Origin: Ophioderma brevispina | Taxonomy: Eukaryota > Echinodermata > Ophiuroidea > Amphilepidida > Ophiodermatidae | Direction of reading: 5' to 3' | Assembly: GCA_023653785.1 (NCBI GenBank) | Contig: JAMKCH010084896.1 | Span: 30,668 to 94,667, forward strand | Length of the DNA: 64,000 bases | In this document: in pieces, positions 11,961 through 22,750 of the stretch | How positions within the stretch are numbered: the first letter of the stretch is position 1 | Layout of the letters: the number at the start of each line of letters is the position of its first letter | Position numbers and translations under genes: made by a program | The notes under the pieces: generated by a model | Told to the model about the DNA's origin: nothing | Databases searched by the model: none | Seen by the model: the letters and a program-made list of their open reading frames with translations, nothing else

Positions 11961-14300
11961 TTAGGAATTTTTCTGCCATGGCAGTCCAAGCTATTTGGAT
12001 TGTCTGTGTCGTTAAGCAAAAATGTCTTACTAAATTGGCCCCCATTGGGCAGTGTGAGTTAGTGTTAAATGATCAAATTAGAGGCACATGTTAATTTGCT
12101 CATTTACATTTAAAAGGAAAACATTTCTGCGGCCTAAAATTTTTTTGGGGTTAAAAGAAGAACAGTATGAACATTCTTCTAACAAATCTCCACTTTTGAT
12201 GGAGTTAGAGGGGGGTGTGTTAAATTGGGTCAACCCACCTTAAAATCAAAGGAATGAAATTACAACTTATTTACATTTGGAGAGTAGGCATTATTTCGAC
12301 CTTTTCAAATTTAACCAAAAGTGGACCTTGTCTACTAAAAGAAAAAAAAAAATGCAAATATTGTCAGTATTCTTTAGTGTTAATTCGTCAGTGATTATTA
12401 CACAAAATTTTCTATCCAAAGGGGGAAAATTTATAGGGCCCGATTCACATATGGATGAGAATTGAGAATCGTTGCATGAATTTCAGTTAACTATCATTCA
12501 CTTAATACCACCAGAGGTGTGGCGTGTGTCTCTATTGTGTGAGATGGAGAACATAATTATTTTTTACCATTATGAAATAGGCCACATTTATATGCGTGAT
12601 GTAATTGCATGCCTTGTGTTGTGACATGTACCCTTTACTAGGGAAATTGCCTATCTTGGCTGGACATTCTTATTTGCTAAGTCAATGGTGGTTTCTTCCC
12701 TCATCCACATTGGTTTGCATCCAATAATGTTCACACAGTGTCCACTTTGCACCGGACATGGGCTTTTTAGTAGTCCAAAACTAGGTTCCCAACCCCCAAA
12801 TAGTCCGACTACGGGGGGGGGGACTATTGGCGGGGGACTATCCAAAATGTCTTAAAATTTTCGCCGAAGGGTGTGAGGTTACCTTAATTTGTTCAGATCA
12901 TGTAAAAATCCTGCACTTTTGTACCCCCCCCACCCCCCCCCAGTATGCACGGTACGATTAAAGGACGTTGTCAGGAGAACCATTGTACCACTTTGACGAG
13001 TGGAACAACACAATTAAAACACACTTAATTTCCAGCGATGTTTTACAAATTTCGAGTTTTTTTCCGCGCACCAAAAAACAGAAAATTTTTTCGCGTCAAA
13101 TCCGCGCTGAAAATGCGCCGAATCTGCGTAATTAACGTAACCTAAAGGGTCACTGGTAGACAACCATATCCATGTTCACTAAGTGTAAATGAATCAAATC
13201 AAATCGATTAATGTTGATGGAAAAATGTGAAAAATTGTTGCCTATAATCCATGATCCCAGCCGATAATTTCTACGCGACCTCTCTAAAACTATATTGTAA
13301 AGACAAAAATATACACGAAGAGTGTCAATCACAATTCAGCACCAGAGGGAACAAGCTCTCTCAAGGCAGTTGTTTAGTGCTTTTGTGTTCCATTCCCGAT
13401 TAAGGTAATTTACAATAAATGCAAAAACTACCTACCCCCATTAATAAAAAGGATCATTCCAAAACATTAGACAGTGAAACAAAAAAGTTTCATTATATGT
13501 TAATCGGAAGGGGGGGGTCTGGACATTTCAAGTAAAACAAGGAATAAACAACGGCTTATAATTAAGTCCAGATTAATTTTATAAAAAACAAGAGCGGTCA
13601 CCGCCCATGTGGATTCGTGGCACCTTGTGGTTGGTGGGTTGTGGACTGGGTGGTAATTTGAAGCCCGTTTTGGGATACGGACCCTGAAGGGAATGCCTAA
13701 TTGGTAAAAACTGGATACAATGAAATTAAGAATGTCCTTTAATTTTGTAATTATGGAATGGTCTGGTATTTTCATGTATTTGGTAATAATAAAATTCTGG
13801 AAATTTAACCTTTAACAATGCCCTGGACCCATGAGAAAAACTGATTAAAATGTGTGACGAAACTGGGATAAGCTTGGGCTGTCTTGCATATTTTACACCG
13901 CTAATTGTATTTTTTGTATTTGGATATATATATATTATATATCACAATCAGTGGTGTAACTTTCAGTTTGACACGTCATGATATGTATCTACCACGTTAA
14001 TTCAATGGAAAGAATTTTCAAAAGATATTTGCGGTGTAAAACTATTCCTATATTGGGGCTTAAGCCTCAGCTAAGCTTAACAAACCCCTTCCTTTTACTT
14101 TTTTCTTTGGGATTTGGTGGCCATTTATGTGTTCAAAATTGGCACTTTTGGTTGTACCCAAATTACATCTACTTTCTCAAAGCCTGTACTTTTCCTCTGC
14201 ATTGAATTCCCAGTTTTGTTTATTATTATTATAGACAAGGGTCCACTCGATAATGCTATTTTGTTTCCCACATTTCTTGCTTCGCATTTCCCGGGACAGG
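11961..14300. other. No recognisable gene; one hAT-like end near 13950
   Basis: Non-coding. Notable pieces are a GGGGGG...ACTATTGGCGGGGGACTAT patch at about 12810-12840, a C-rich run near 12925, an AT dinucleotide run at about 13926-13940, and CAGTGGTGTAACTTTC near 13950, which resembles a hAT terminal repeat. Confidence 0.35.
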
Positions 14301-14309
14301 TCGTTGCAA

Positions 14310-15260
14310 TTCAGCGTTTCGGAGGTGAATTTTCCGTTACAAATGATGCCTATTTATAATAAAATGTTACCATATTTAATAAGGAATTCTCTTGTTTTTG
14401 GTGTATTGCAAAAACTACCAGTATGACTTGGCATTTAGTGCAAAAGAAGTTGGATTCCTTCAGCTTTAAGTTTTTGTGCGCAATTCAAAGTTAACTTTTC
14501 CGTTAACCTTTTCGTCACTTCCGCAAACAATGAACTGATGTTTATTTTTTAAAAGAGTTTTTTTGTTTTTTTGTCTTTTTTCAAATAAAAAAGTAACTGC
14601 TTTTTGAATAAAAGTTGTAAAAATACACCAAAATATTCAAATTTTAAAACACTGTTACCTTCCGTTAGCACCTGTCACCTCGAAACACATTTGTCACTTC
14701 CGGAAACAGTTTTAAATTAAATATCTCAGCTTTACTGCTTAATAAGCAATCTCTTGTACCTCTGTGGTAGTGATAGTAGTGATGCTATCATGATAGGATG
14801 ACACTCACCCAGGTGCTGCACAAGTCAACTTTAAAATTCCTGAGACTGAATTTTTTTGTCTCGGAGATGACATAACTTTGTAACATGTACATTGCTCTTT
14901 TTGGAGCTTGGATGCTACTGTGTTTGACTGGTGATTTTTTACCTTGGACAGAAACATATTCAAATGATAAATCGATTTATAACATATAGATTGGATAAAT
15001 TTGAATTAATTACCAGTGTAGTCGTGTTATTTGTTACTTTTTGCGCCATTTGCATAGACATGCCAGACCAAATAACATGTCTTTGTGACAAATAAGTGCC
15101 TGAATTGTTTGTTGTTAACTAAATTATTATTTCCTTAAATATCTTAAGATAAAAAAATAGGTAAGCTTTGACCAAACAACATGTTGTGCCTGTTTAGAGA
15201 AATAACCCAATGTCTATCATTGTTGTTTCGGAGGTGACATTTTGTGTAACATGCGTATAT
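14310..15260. repeat. Cluster of TTTCGGAGGTGAC motifs in both orientations
   Basis: The motif TTTCGGAGGTGA (variants TCTCGGAGATGAC, TTTCGGAGGTGAC) occurs at about 14318, 14863 and 15227. Its inverse (GTCACTTCCGCAAAC, GTCACCTCGAAAC, GTCACTTCCGGAAAC) occurs at about 14514, 14675 and 14695. Several copies are followed or preceded by a GTTAC/GTAAC word. This is probably the inside of an unclassified mobile element. Confidence 0.45.
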
Positions 15261-16830
15261 ACAACAATTTTGCAAGGCTTAGTGTGTTGCTATAATTATT
15301 CAAAGTAACAAGTTTTAACACAACAACTATTTTTATTATTAATTAAATTAGCACTATTCTGCAGGGTATTCCATGCCAAAACAAAGGTTCACCATTACAT
15401 CTTGAGTTTTGCCAGACTGCTTGGGATTAAATTCTAAGCTGAGATCACCAACGAAAATACATGTATTCCATTCCGTTCTCATTAGAATGGTCATCAAAGT
15501 TTCACACCTCTCAGCAAAAATTCAGTCATTTGCATTGCAATAAAAACAAATGTATCATTTAACAAAATGTAAATCTTAAGCAACTAAATGTTCCAGCACA
15601 GGAGCTAGTACCCATGTGTAACTGAGAAACAGTAATAACTTTGACATTTTCTTTAAAATTCTTTACTGTGAAATATTTAAATTTTTCCCCATTTTCAGGG
15701 GGCTCGGGCAGGGACCAAAGTGCGGTTAGGGTCTTAAAATAAAAAATGTATTCCTGCATGCAAGTGCAGTAATTTCACTGACCCCATTGTAGAAAATGGT
15801 TAAATGCCACTAGACTAAAGTTTGTGGATATTAATGATGTTGCATAATGTTTTTGACCTTAATTTTGAGATGACTCCAATTTTGACTCTTGAGAGTCTAC
15901 ATTGTATTGAAATTACTGCTGTGCCTACAGTATGATAAGGCCAAAAAAAGTGACCCATTGTGAAAAAATCACTACTAAAATTAACCAAACTGACAGGACG
16001 GCATGCATAGATGTTACCCGAGACCTCTAGTTTTCTTGCATTGAGTTTAATTGTACGTAAAAATATGTAATATTGGGATTATCTTAAAGGTGTTGTAATT
16101 TTGTTTTGTTGCTTGCTTCATATTTAAAATGTGTTAGATTATTACATTTCGTTGACCAAGAAAATGAAAACTGTACTATTTTAAGTGCATGTCTCTGCAA
16201 GTAAGTAAATCAGAAATTACTTTGTACTGCACAGGTCTGTTGACCAGCTAGTGCAAATGGAGCAATACCAACAATTTGATTTGTAGAAGCCTCTATCAGA
16301 TGCAAAAGAAATTATACCAGATTCCAGTGATAGTGGAATGCCTCTACTTTTATGTAGGTGGAGGTATAAATTGAGGGGAATTAGTATTTAAACTTTAGTC
16401 CGTGTATAAATTGTGGTATGATGTGCGCAATAGCCATGATAGCCAACCCCTGAAGTAGTTGGCCATTCACAGTCCCAATCAGTCAAAGCATAAACCCTTG
16501 AATGTTCAAAGAAAGTGCAAAGATAAAGCCAGAATAGTTTCAGTAGCGTAGCCATGGCATAAGTACTCGAACCATCTAGCCCGGGTGCAGCCAGGGCAAT
16601 ACACAGATACACGACCACTCAAATTATGAGTGTCTAGTCAGAGGAACCTCGGACTAAAAGCGTACTGTCTCGAGATATGCAGTGATCGTACTTTTTAATT
16701 TTTTTGGCCGCACTGTGGTTTTTACACCGAACCAGGGAGGCCTGGGCTTTCCCTGGTTTGTTTTCACCGTGGTTAAGCGATGTGATGGTTCTGTTCCCGG
16801 CTATAGCCATAAACCGCTTACTTGAATATA
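15261..16830. other. No recognisable gene
   Basis: AT-rich, non-coding. CAGTAGCGTAGCCATGG near 16541 is similar to hAT terminal repeats, but no partner end was found. Confidence 0.35.
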
Positions 16831-16834
16831 AGGC

Positions 16835-16998
16835 GGGGGTTAGTACATTTACTGCACCCACTTAAATTTGCCTGCTCCCAGTTGCATTCAGCAGCCTTGA
16901 CGGAGAAAGTGAACGTGATACTGTACTTTATTCCGCCAAGGCTGCTGAAGTCAGCTGGGAAGCAGACAAAGTGAGTCAGTAGTAAATGTACCCAACCA
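16835..16998. repeat. Hairpin element K1
   Basis: Long imperfect palindrome. GGGTTAGTACATTTACT, CTGCTCCCAG and TCAGCAGCCTTGACGGA on the left pair with TTCCGCCAAGGCTGCTGA, CTGGGAAGCAG and AGTAAATGTACCCAACC on the right. The centre (AAAGTG...GTACTTTA) resembles the centres of K4 and K5 at 33 kb, while the outer arms differ. Confidence 0.65.
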
Positions 16999-17199
16999 GG
17001 CAGGGTTGGCCTATGTAAAAATGGAAAGTGAATGTTAATTGTTACGAACCGAAGTTATAAATTAATTAAAAATGATTTAAAAAACCATTGGTGATAAATT
17101 AAAAAAAGGACCAAATCAAAGTCGCCAACCGCTGTTGAAGAGGCAAGATCGAATCGTGATACTGGTTTCCATGCTTTTGTACCATTGTCATGTGTGTGG

Positions 17200-17610
17200 C
17201 TTGAAGCTGCATTGGGCACTTTTCACAACATACAAATTCAAATTTGCTCGACAAATGATGCCTAGGCCCTTGGAACAAACATTATTATACACCGAAAAAT
17301 ACCATTGCCCAAAAAAAACAGATAAGGAATTAATAACTAATATTAAGCCTAGAGGCTCAAGACATCCAGGTTATTTGTCAACTTTGCAAATTTTTAAGTT
17401 CTGGCCCGTACAACTTAATCAACAAAATATGCGTCTATTAAAATAATTACAACTAGTCATAGACTCATACTCATTGATAGTAAAACAACAATGGTCATCA
17501 CCAAGACTGGTCAAACAGGGGGATGCCATGGGAATCGATTCTGGAGTTTGTTTTCTGGTGTTAAATGCCATTTCCCCATCCGTCTGCTGAAACAATTAAT
17601 CCGGAGTCAT
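17200..17610. repeat. Interspersed repeat G, copy 1
   Basis: Aligns with 61790-62135. Shared pieces include GGGCAC..TTTTCAC, ATTATACACCGAAAAATA, ACATCCAGG, AACTTAATCAACA, ACTCATACTCATTGATA, GGTCAAACAGGG and CGTCTGCTGAA. The 103-codon open frame that covers part of it is not conserved in the other copy, so it is not called as a gene. Confidence 0.55.
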
Positions 17611-17910
17611 TTATTTTAAAATACCCATGAGGGGTGTGCTGGATTTGGGGACTTAATCATTTCAGGTGAGGCTAATGTAATAATTTAAAAGCTTACAACC
17701 ATGCAAAAAATATCCAATTTTGAATAGTCTTGAGGGTTGCACTATTTTTAAAATGTGCCAATGTCAATGTGTGAATGTACCTACATGTGTAATTGAAATT
17801 GAATTACAATCTGATTTACGATTCGACCAAAGTAAAGGAATATTTAACAAGTGTTTAACTGTTGGTCTGGACCTTAACCATCTTGGGTACAGTGATAAAA
17901 TTCAAAGCAG

Positions 17911-18038
17911 CTGAGCAAAGACAAGAAAGAAAGAGAAATGACAAAGTTGTCTAAGAGACCCCCCATGTCCAACGCTTGGCAGCCAGAGAGACGGGCTCGC
18001 AAAAAATCTCCTTGGGAACACCAACCGAAGAAGAGGAG
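17911..18038 (+). CDS. Candidate coding exon (upstream exon A)
   Basis: The segment lies between a possible acceptor (CAAAGCAG) and a good donor (GAG|GTAAAG). It reads without stop as a very basic peptide with SNAWQPERRARKKSPWEHQP and an ATG at 17938. It ends in phase 2, which is compatible with the first base of the exon at 21506 completing an AGG codon. It is on the same strand as the CEP126-like gene and about 10 kb upstream of its large exon, so it could be a 5' exon. I could not match it to the known protein. Confidence 0.35.
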
Positions 18039-19289
18039 GTAAAGAAGAACTACGGCTTTGATTGCAAAGGTGAGATGTGGATTCTGTTCTAAACTTGAAA
18101 CTGAGCTATTGGTGTTTGTTAAAAGTATAAAACATACAAAGAATTTGGTTATGTTTCTAATAATGAATTTGAAATTGGACTATTTATCTTTGGTGTAAAA
18201 AAACAACTTTTCTGTCAAAAATGTAAACGGGAGAATAAAAGCCATTTAAAAAGAATTTTGCTTGGTATTTAAGGATTTAATGAATCCACATCGATAGCTT
18301 AGCGATGTGAAATGACTTGTTAATGCTCTAAGAGAATTTGTAGCTTTTCTTCCAGCTTGTTTAAACACGGATGTAGGTGGGCCTAAATGATGGTATAGGT
18401 AGGGTGTCCTTATTCGCGAACAGCCAGCTTTCGCTTTCCATTTTCCTTTTTTTTCTGCCTCCATTTTTCCTTACTCTTCTTCCCTCCTTCCCCTCTTGCA
18501 CATATCCATCTGGTCAATTTGAAGTTTCCAATAAACCAGTTCAGATATTTCCACATTCGACTTCCACCGTGCCCTTAAGATTGCATAGTCCTCAGTCCCT
18601 TTTCAGTTTTTGCTCTCTTTTCCTTCTCGTTCATTTAATTCTAGTGTCTCAATAGACTACCTTCTTTTCTCCCCTCTCGTCCCCACATTTTCGATTTCCA
18701 TCACCATTTTTAGTTGTCCGGGAGACAGCCCCTGGTGTTTGTGTCATCTGCTGTAAGCAGAATGGCGGTTAATAGGGATTACTTTGGTAGATGAGTGTGT
18801 GTGTGTTGTGGCCATAAAAAAAATGTTACCCTGTGTGTGTGGAACATATGTAAAACTTTATTGGATTCATATGCTCAAAGTCACCTCATACTAAGAAGAA
18901 CCAAGGGCCCCCAAGAATCACATGGAGTGAGTTGTACACAGATTGACCTCGGACCATCCTTCCGGTGACACATCTTTTATTATACTCACAACCCCCCCCC
19001 CATCACTGAGGTCTTTGGGGTACGGTTCATTGACCATTTTTGTATGCTAACATTAATTTATTGTGTTATCAAACTAAATATCAAAATGCTGTTTAGGCAA
19101 TTCAACAGGAATGGTTTAGCTTAGGGTTGCAAATCGCAGAGCGAGTAGGACATTGTCTTGCAGAGTAAAAGGTCAATTAGGGTAATAGGTAAATCAGGGT
19201 TTAGTATTACTCAATTTTAATCAAGATTCTTCTGTACAAGTTTTTCGTGACACAATTGTACACCATTCTATATGTACAGTGACTGAAAC
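18039..19289. other. Intergenic or intronic; C/T-rich tract 18420-18720
   Basis: About 300 bases from 18420 are strongly pyrimidine-rich on the plus strand (runs of TTCC, CCTT, CTCC) and give spurious long Ser/Phe/Pro open frames. Similar C/T-rich patches interrupt the two duplicated units downstream. No gene is seen. Confidence 0.4.
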
Positions 19290-21070
19290 AAGGCCCAAAA
19301 AAATTTTTTCTCAGAAGACCATACACATTTTGAAATATAATAAAAAAAATAATGCATTTTTTTTTAGAAAAATGTATGCGAAAAGCGTTTTGTTTTTTTT
19401 TTAATGCATTGCCATTGTTTTCAATCTTTTTCGGCTGTTCGTGGCCAAATTTTCATTTTTTTCTGAATTTTTACAAAAAAAAATTTTTAAGTGAGTAAAA
19501 CCTAAAAAAAAAAATTTGCGGTCAAAACCAATTTTAAACCTAATGCCCGCATCTTCTTCTGAGACAACTTGTTTTTTTTTTTATTGGCCTAATTTAGCAT
19601 TATCCCTGGCTTATTTTGATGATGAAAAAGAAGTCCAAAGAAATTTTAAATACTTTAAGATTGACTGCAAATAAAACACTTCATTGGAAAAAGGTAAATT
19701 GGTAATTTTTGGTGTTATAAACTTTCTATCTGTATATATACCAGGGCGTTGGACTTAAGAAGCGCTGGGAAGCCATAAGGAGCCAAAAGACGAGAAAAGT
19801 GTTAGAAGAGAGGAGGAAGAGGAAGAAGAAAAGATAGCGCAAGAAGCTACGCAGAAATTCCAAAAGACTGAAAGAGGGCTCGCCTAAAACACATTCCTCT
19901 GCAGGGTTAAGCAAGGCGCACTATACTGTGTCAGCACCTAATCGGCAAAAAATTTAATCAGCTTTCGTTACTCTGCGCATTATTTGTTTTTTGAAAGTAA
20001 TTCATTTACATGCTGAACCTCTTGCGCGTACTTCACACACTGGCAATCTGATGCAGCGGTTGTGTTGATGGCGTTTCGCACAAACTAGGACAACAACGAC
20101 TGCCCCCCCCCCACACTACCCACCTACCCCCGTCCTTGCCTTTTTCTTTCTCCTCCAGTGCCTCCCTTTCTCCTCCTCCCCACTTCCTCCATCCCAAAAC
20201 TTATTCTATATCAATTCGCAGTTGTCGCTGAACAGCCTGCCTATTTGGTAGAGATTAACCGATTATTTGTATCGGACATCGGATCGGCGGACGATTTTGC
20301 TAAATCGGCCAAAAAAAACGGACGGCAACACAAAAATTATGGCAGAGCTTGCCAGCCCTCACAACCGATATATTGAATGAAAGAAAGGGTAACCAAGATA
20401 ATTGGGATTTTACCAGTTTTTAAGTGGAAAAACAACGAGTTGACCTCAAACTGGATTTTAAACATGTATTTAGCTATCAAATTCTTAGACCTACCATGGA
20501 GAAAAACGTAGGCTAAATGACAGCCCACTTAGGGTATTTACCACGTACTCACACAACTCTCACACTTCAAGGACCTGGTTCAAAATTCAGCTATACTGCA
20601 AATGTTACATCGTTCCTGTTAAGTTACAAGCACGTACAGGCACATGACCTAGATGCTCTCTCCCACGGGAAAATCGTCGGATAAAGTGGAACTGAGAAAA
20701 CTTAACTGCTTTTAGTTTTGTATCTTTTGTGCTTTCAAAAGGCCTTCAAATGAACATGAAAATCCTTGAGCAGGTCCAGCAAAACGGGCCAGGAAAATCT
20801 CCCGTTCAACTCCTTTCGACATATTTTTTTAGGTTCGTTGCACTTTAGCGAGTGTATATTTTTGTTTACAGCTAAACAGTGCTCATAATAAATACGTAGA
20901 GATTAGATAGAAGAGACTAAATTTGGAAACTTGGTTTGTCAAACATTGCGACTGCAATGAATTTCTCAGTACTAATTTGGCATAGAAACGAACATTTAAT
21001 ATATAGCTTTACCAAAATCAGTAGGTGCCTACTCATTTCAGCCATTCTCCTCAGTGATTGTAAGTGCTGA
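19290..21070. repeat. Tandem duplication, unit 1 (~1.78 kb)
   Basis: Begins with CAAGGCCCAAAAAAATTTTT and ends with CATTCTCCTCAGTGATTGTA. It aligns nearly end to end with 21070-22750. Differences are mostly one-base insertions or deletions, plus a C/T-rich insert at about 20101-20195 absent from unit 2. It contains a damaged copy of candidate exon B (about 19745-19904), an ATCGGATCGGC block (20255-20330) and GAAATCCTTGAGCAG near 20760. Mismatch type suggests a second noisy version of one locus rather than an old duplication. Confidence 0.7.
20255..20330. repeat. ATCGGTATCGGC-type repeat, copies 1 and 2
   Basis: AACCGATTATTTGTATCGGA, then CATCGGATCGGC and a CCGATTTTGC-like block. The duplicate lies at 21860-21945, and related sequence occurs at 25560-25675 and 45825-46225. 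These repeated ATCGG words are typical of a family of non-autonomous elements, but the borders cannot be set here. Confidence 0.45.
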
Positions 21071-22750
21071 AAAAAGGCCCAAAAAAAAGTTTTTATCAGA
21101 AGAAATGTGAAAAATGCTAATGTGAAATGCATTTTTTTTTTAGAAAAATTGCTAATGCGAAAGCGTTTGTTTTTTTTTCGTTATGCATTTTGGGCCCACT
21201 TTTTTCAATTTTTCGGCGGCTTCGTGGCCAAATTTTCATTTTTTTCTGAATTTTTTAACAAAAAAACAAAACTCCAAAAATACACTTTAAAAAAAAAATT
21301 ATGCGGTCAAAAAAACCAATTTTAAACATAATGTCCGCGATCTTCTGAGACAAACTTGTTTTTTTTTGGCCTAATATGCATATCCCTGAGTTATTTTGCT
21401 GATGAAGAGAAATCCAAAGAATTAAATTACTTTAGATTGACTGCAAATAAAAACGTCAAGGTAAAAGGAAAGTGGGGATTAAACTTTTCTATTGTATATA
21501 TACAGGGCGTGGAGCTAAGAAGCGCTTGGAAAGCCCATAAGGAGGCCAAAAGAGAGAAGAAGTGTTAGAGAGAGGAGGAAGAAGCAGCAAGACGCTTACG
21601 CAGAAATTCCAAGACTGAAAACGAGGCTCGCCTAAAAACCTTCCTCTGCAGGTGAGCAAGGCGCACTATACTTGTTCATCAACTAATCGGCAAAAATTAA
21701 TCAGCTTTCGTTTATCTGCGCATGGAAGTTAATTTCTATTGTACATGGGTCACCCATCTTGCGCGTTACATCACACACTGCATCTGCTGCGGAAGTGTTG
21801 CTTGCAGTTGAGTCCACGTTATTCTATATCAATTCGCCGTGTTAAAAGCTTGCCCTATTTGGTAGAGATAACCGATATTTGTATGGGACATCGGATCGGC
21901 GCCGATTTTGCGAAATCGTCAAAAAAAACGGATCGGCAAAAAATGTCAGAGTTGCCGCTCCACAACTGATATATTGAATGACAGAAGGGGACAAAGTATA
22001 ATGGATATTTTTACCAGTTTTTAAGTTGGGAAACACGAGTTACTCAAAATGATTTTAATACATGTAGTTAGCTATCAGAAGTAGGAGAAGAAAGGACCTC
22101 CCCACCCTTCCTCTCCCCCCCTCCTGCCATCATCGCCACCCTACCCCCCCTATCCCCCATTACCTACCACCACTCCCATGCACCCTCCTCTCGCTTTTAA
22201 TCTCCTCCCCCCCCCCGAAAACGTAGGTAATGACAGCCACTTCGGTATTTTACACGTATATAACAATCTCAACTTCAAGGCGGTTCCAAATCAGCGATAC
22301 TGCAACTGTAATGGTCCTTCTAAGTTACAACGCACGACAGGCAACAGACCTAGCTGCTATCCCACGGAAAAAATCGTCGTTATTAGTGAACTGAGAAAAC
22401 TACTGCTTTATATTTTTTGTATCTTTTGTGCTCAAAGCCTTCAATGAACATTAAAATCCTTGAGCAGAGTCCAGAAATACGCAGATAATTCCCGTTCTAA
22501 CTTCTTTCGTTAAAATTTTTTAGGTTCGTTTTCAACTTGCAGTGGCTTATTTTTGCTACAGCATCAACAGTGCTCATAATAAATACGTAGAAGCGACTAA
22601 ATTTTAACTTGTTTTTGTCAAACATGTGCGGACTGCAATGATTCTCAGTACTAATTTGCTAGAACAATAACATTAATATATAGCTTTGCCAAACTCACGT
22701 GGTGCTACTCATTTCATCCCATTCTCCTCATGATTGTAAGTGCTTGAAAT
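21070..22750. repeat. Tandem duplication, unit 2 (~1.68 kb)
   Basis: Second copy of the 19290-21070 unit, in the same orientation and directly abutting it. It carries its own C/T-rich insert at about 22085-22215, at a different place from the insert in unit 1, where unit 1 reads straight through from AGCTATCA to AAAACGTAGG. Exon B is better preserved here, including the acceptor and donor. Confidence 0.7.
21506..21651 (+). CDS. Candidate coding exon B
   Basis: Bounded by TATATACAG| and |GTGAGC. Taking the two duplicate copies together, a continuous frame gives a highly charged, helix-prone peptide with REEEEAARRLRRNSKTENEA near its end. In this copy the frame is broken once: one frame is open to the TAG at about 21566 and another carries on to the donor. 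The composition suits a coiled coil. It may be an N-terminal exon of the CEP126-like gene 7 kb downstream, because CEP126 has an N-terminal Arg/Glu/Lys-rich coiled coil, but I could not match it residue by residue. Confidence 0.4.

Noticed and set aside
18246..18655. Frames of 72 and 92 codons across the C/T-rich tract
   Set aside because: Products are Ser/Phe/Leu/Pro runs dictated by pyrimidine composition.
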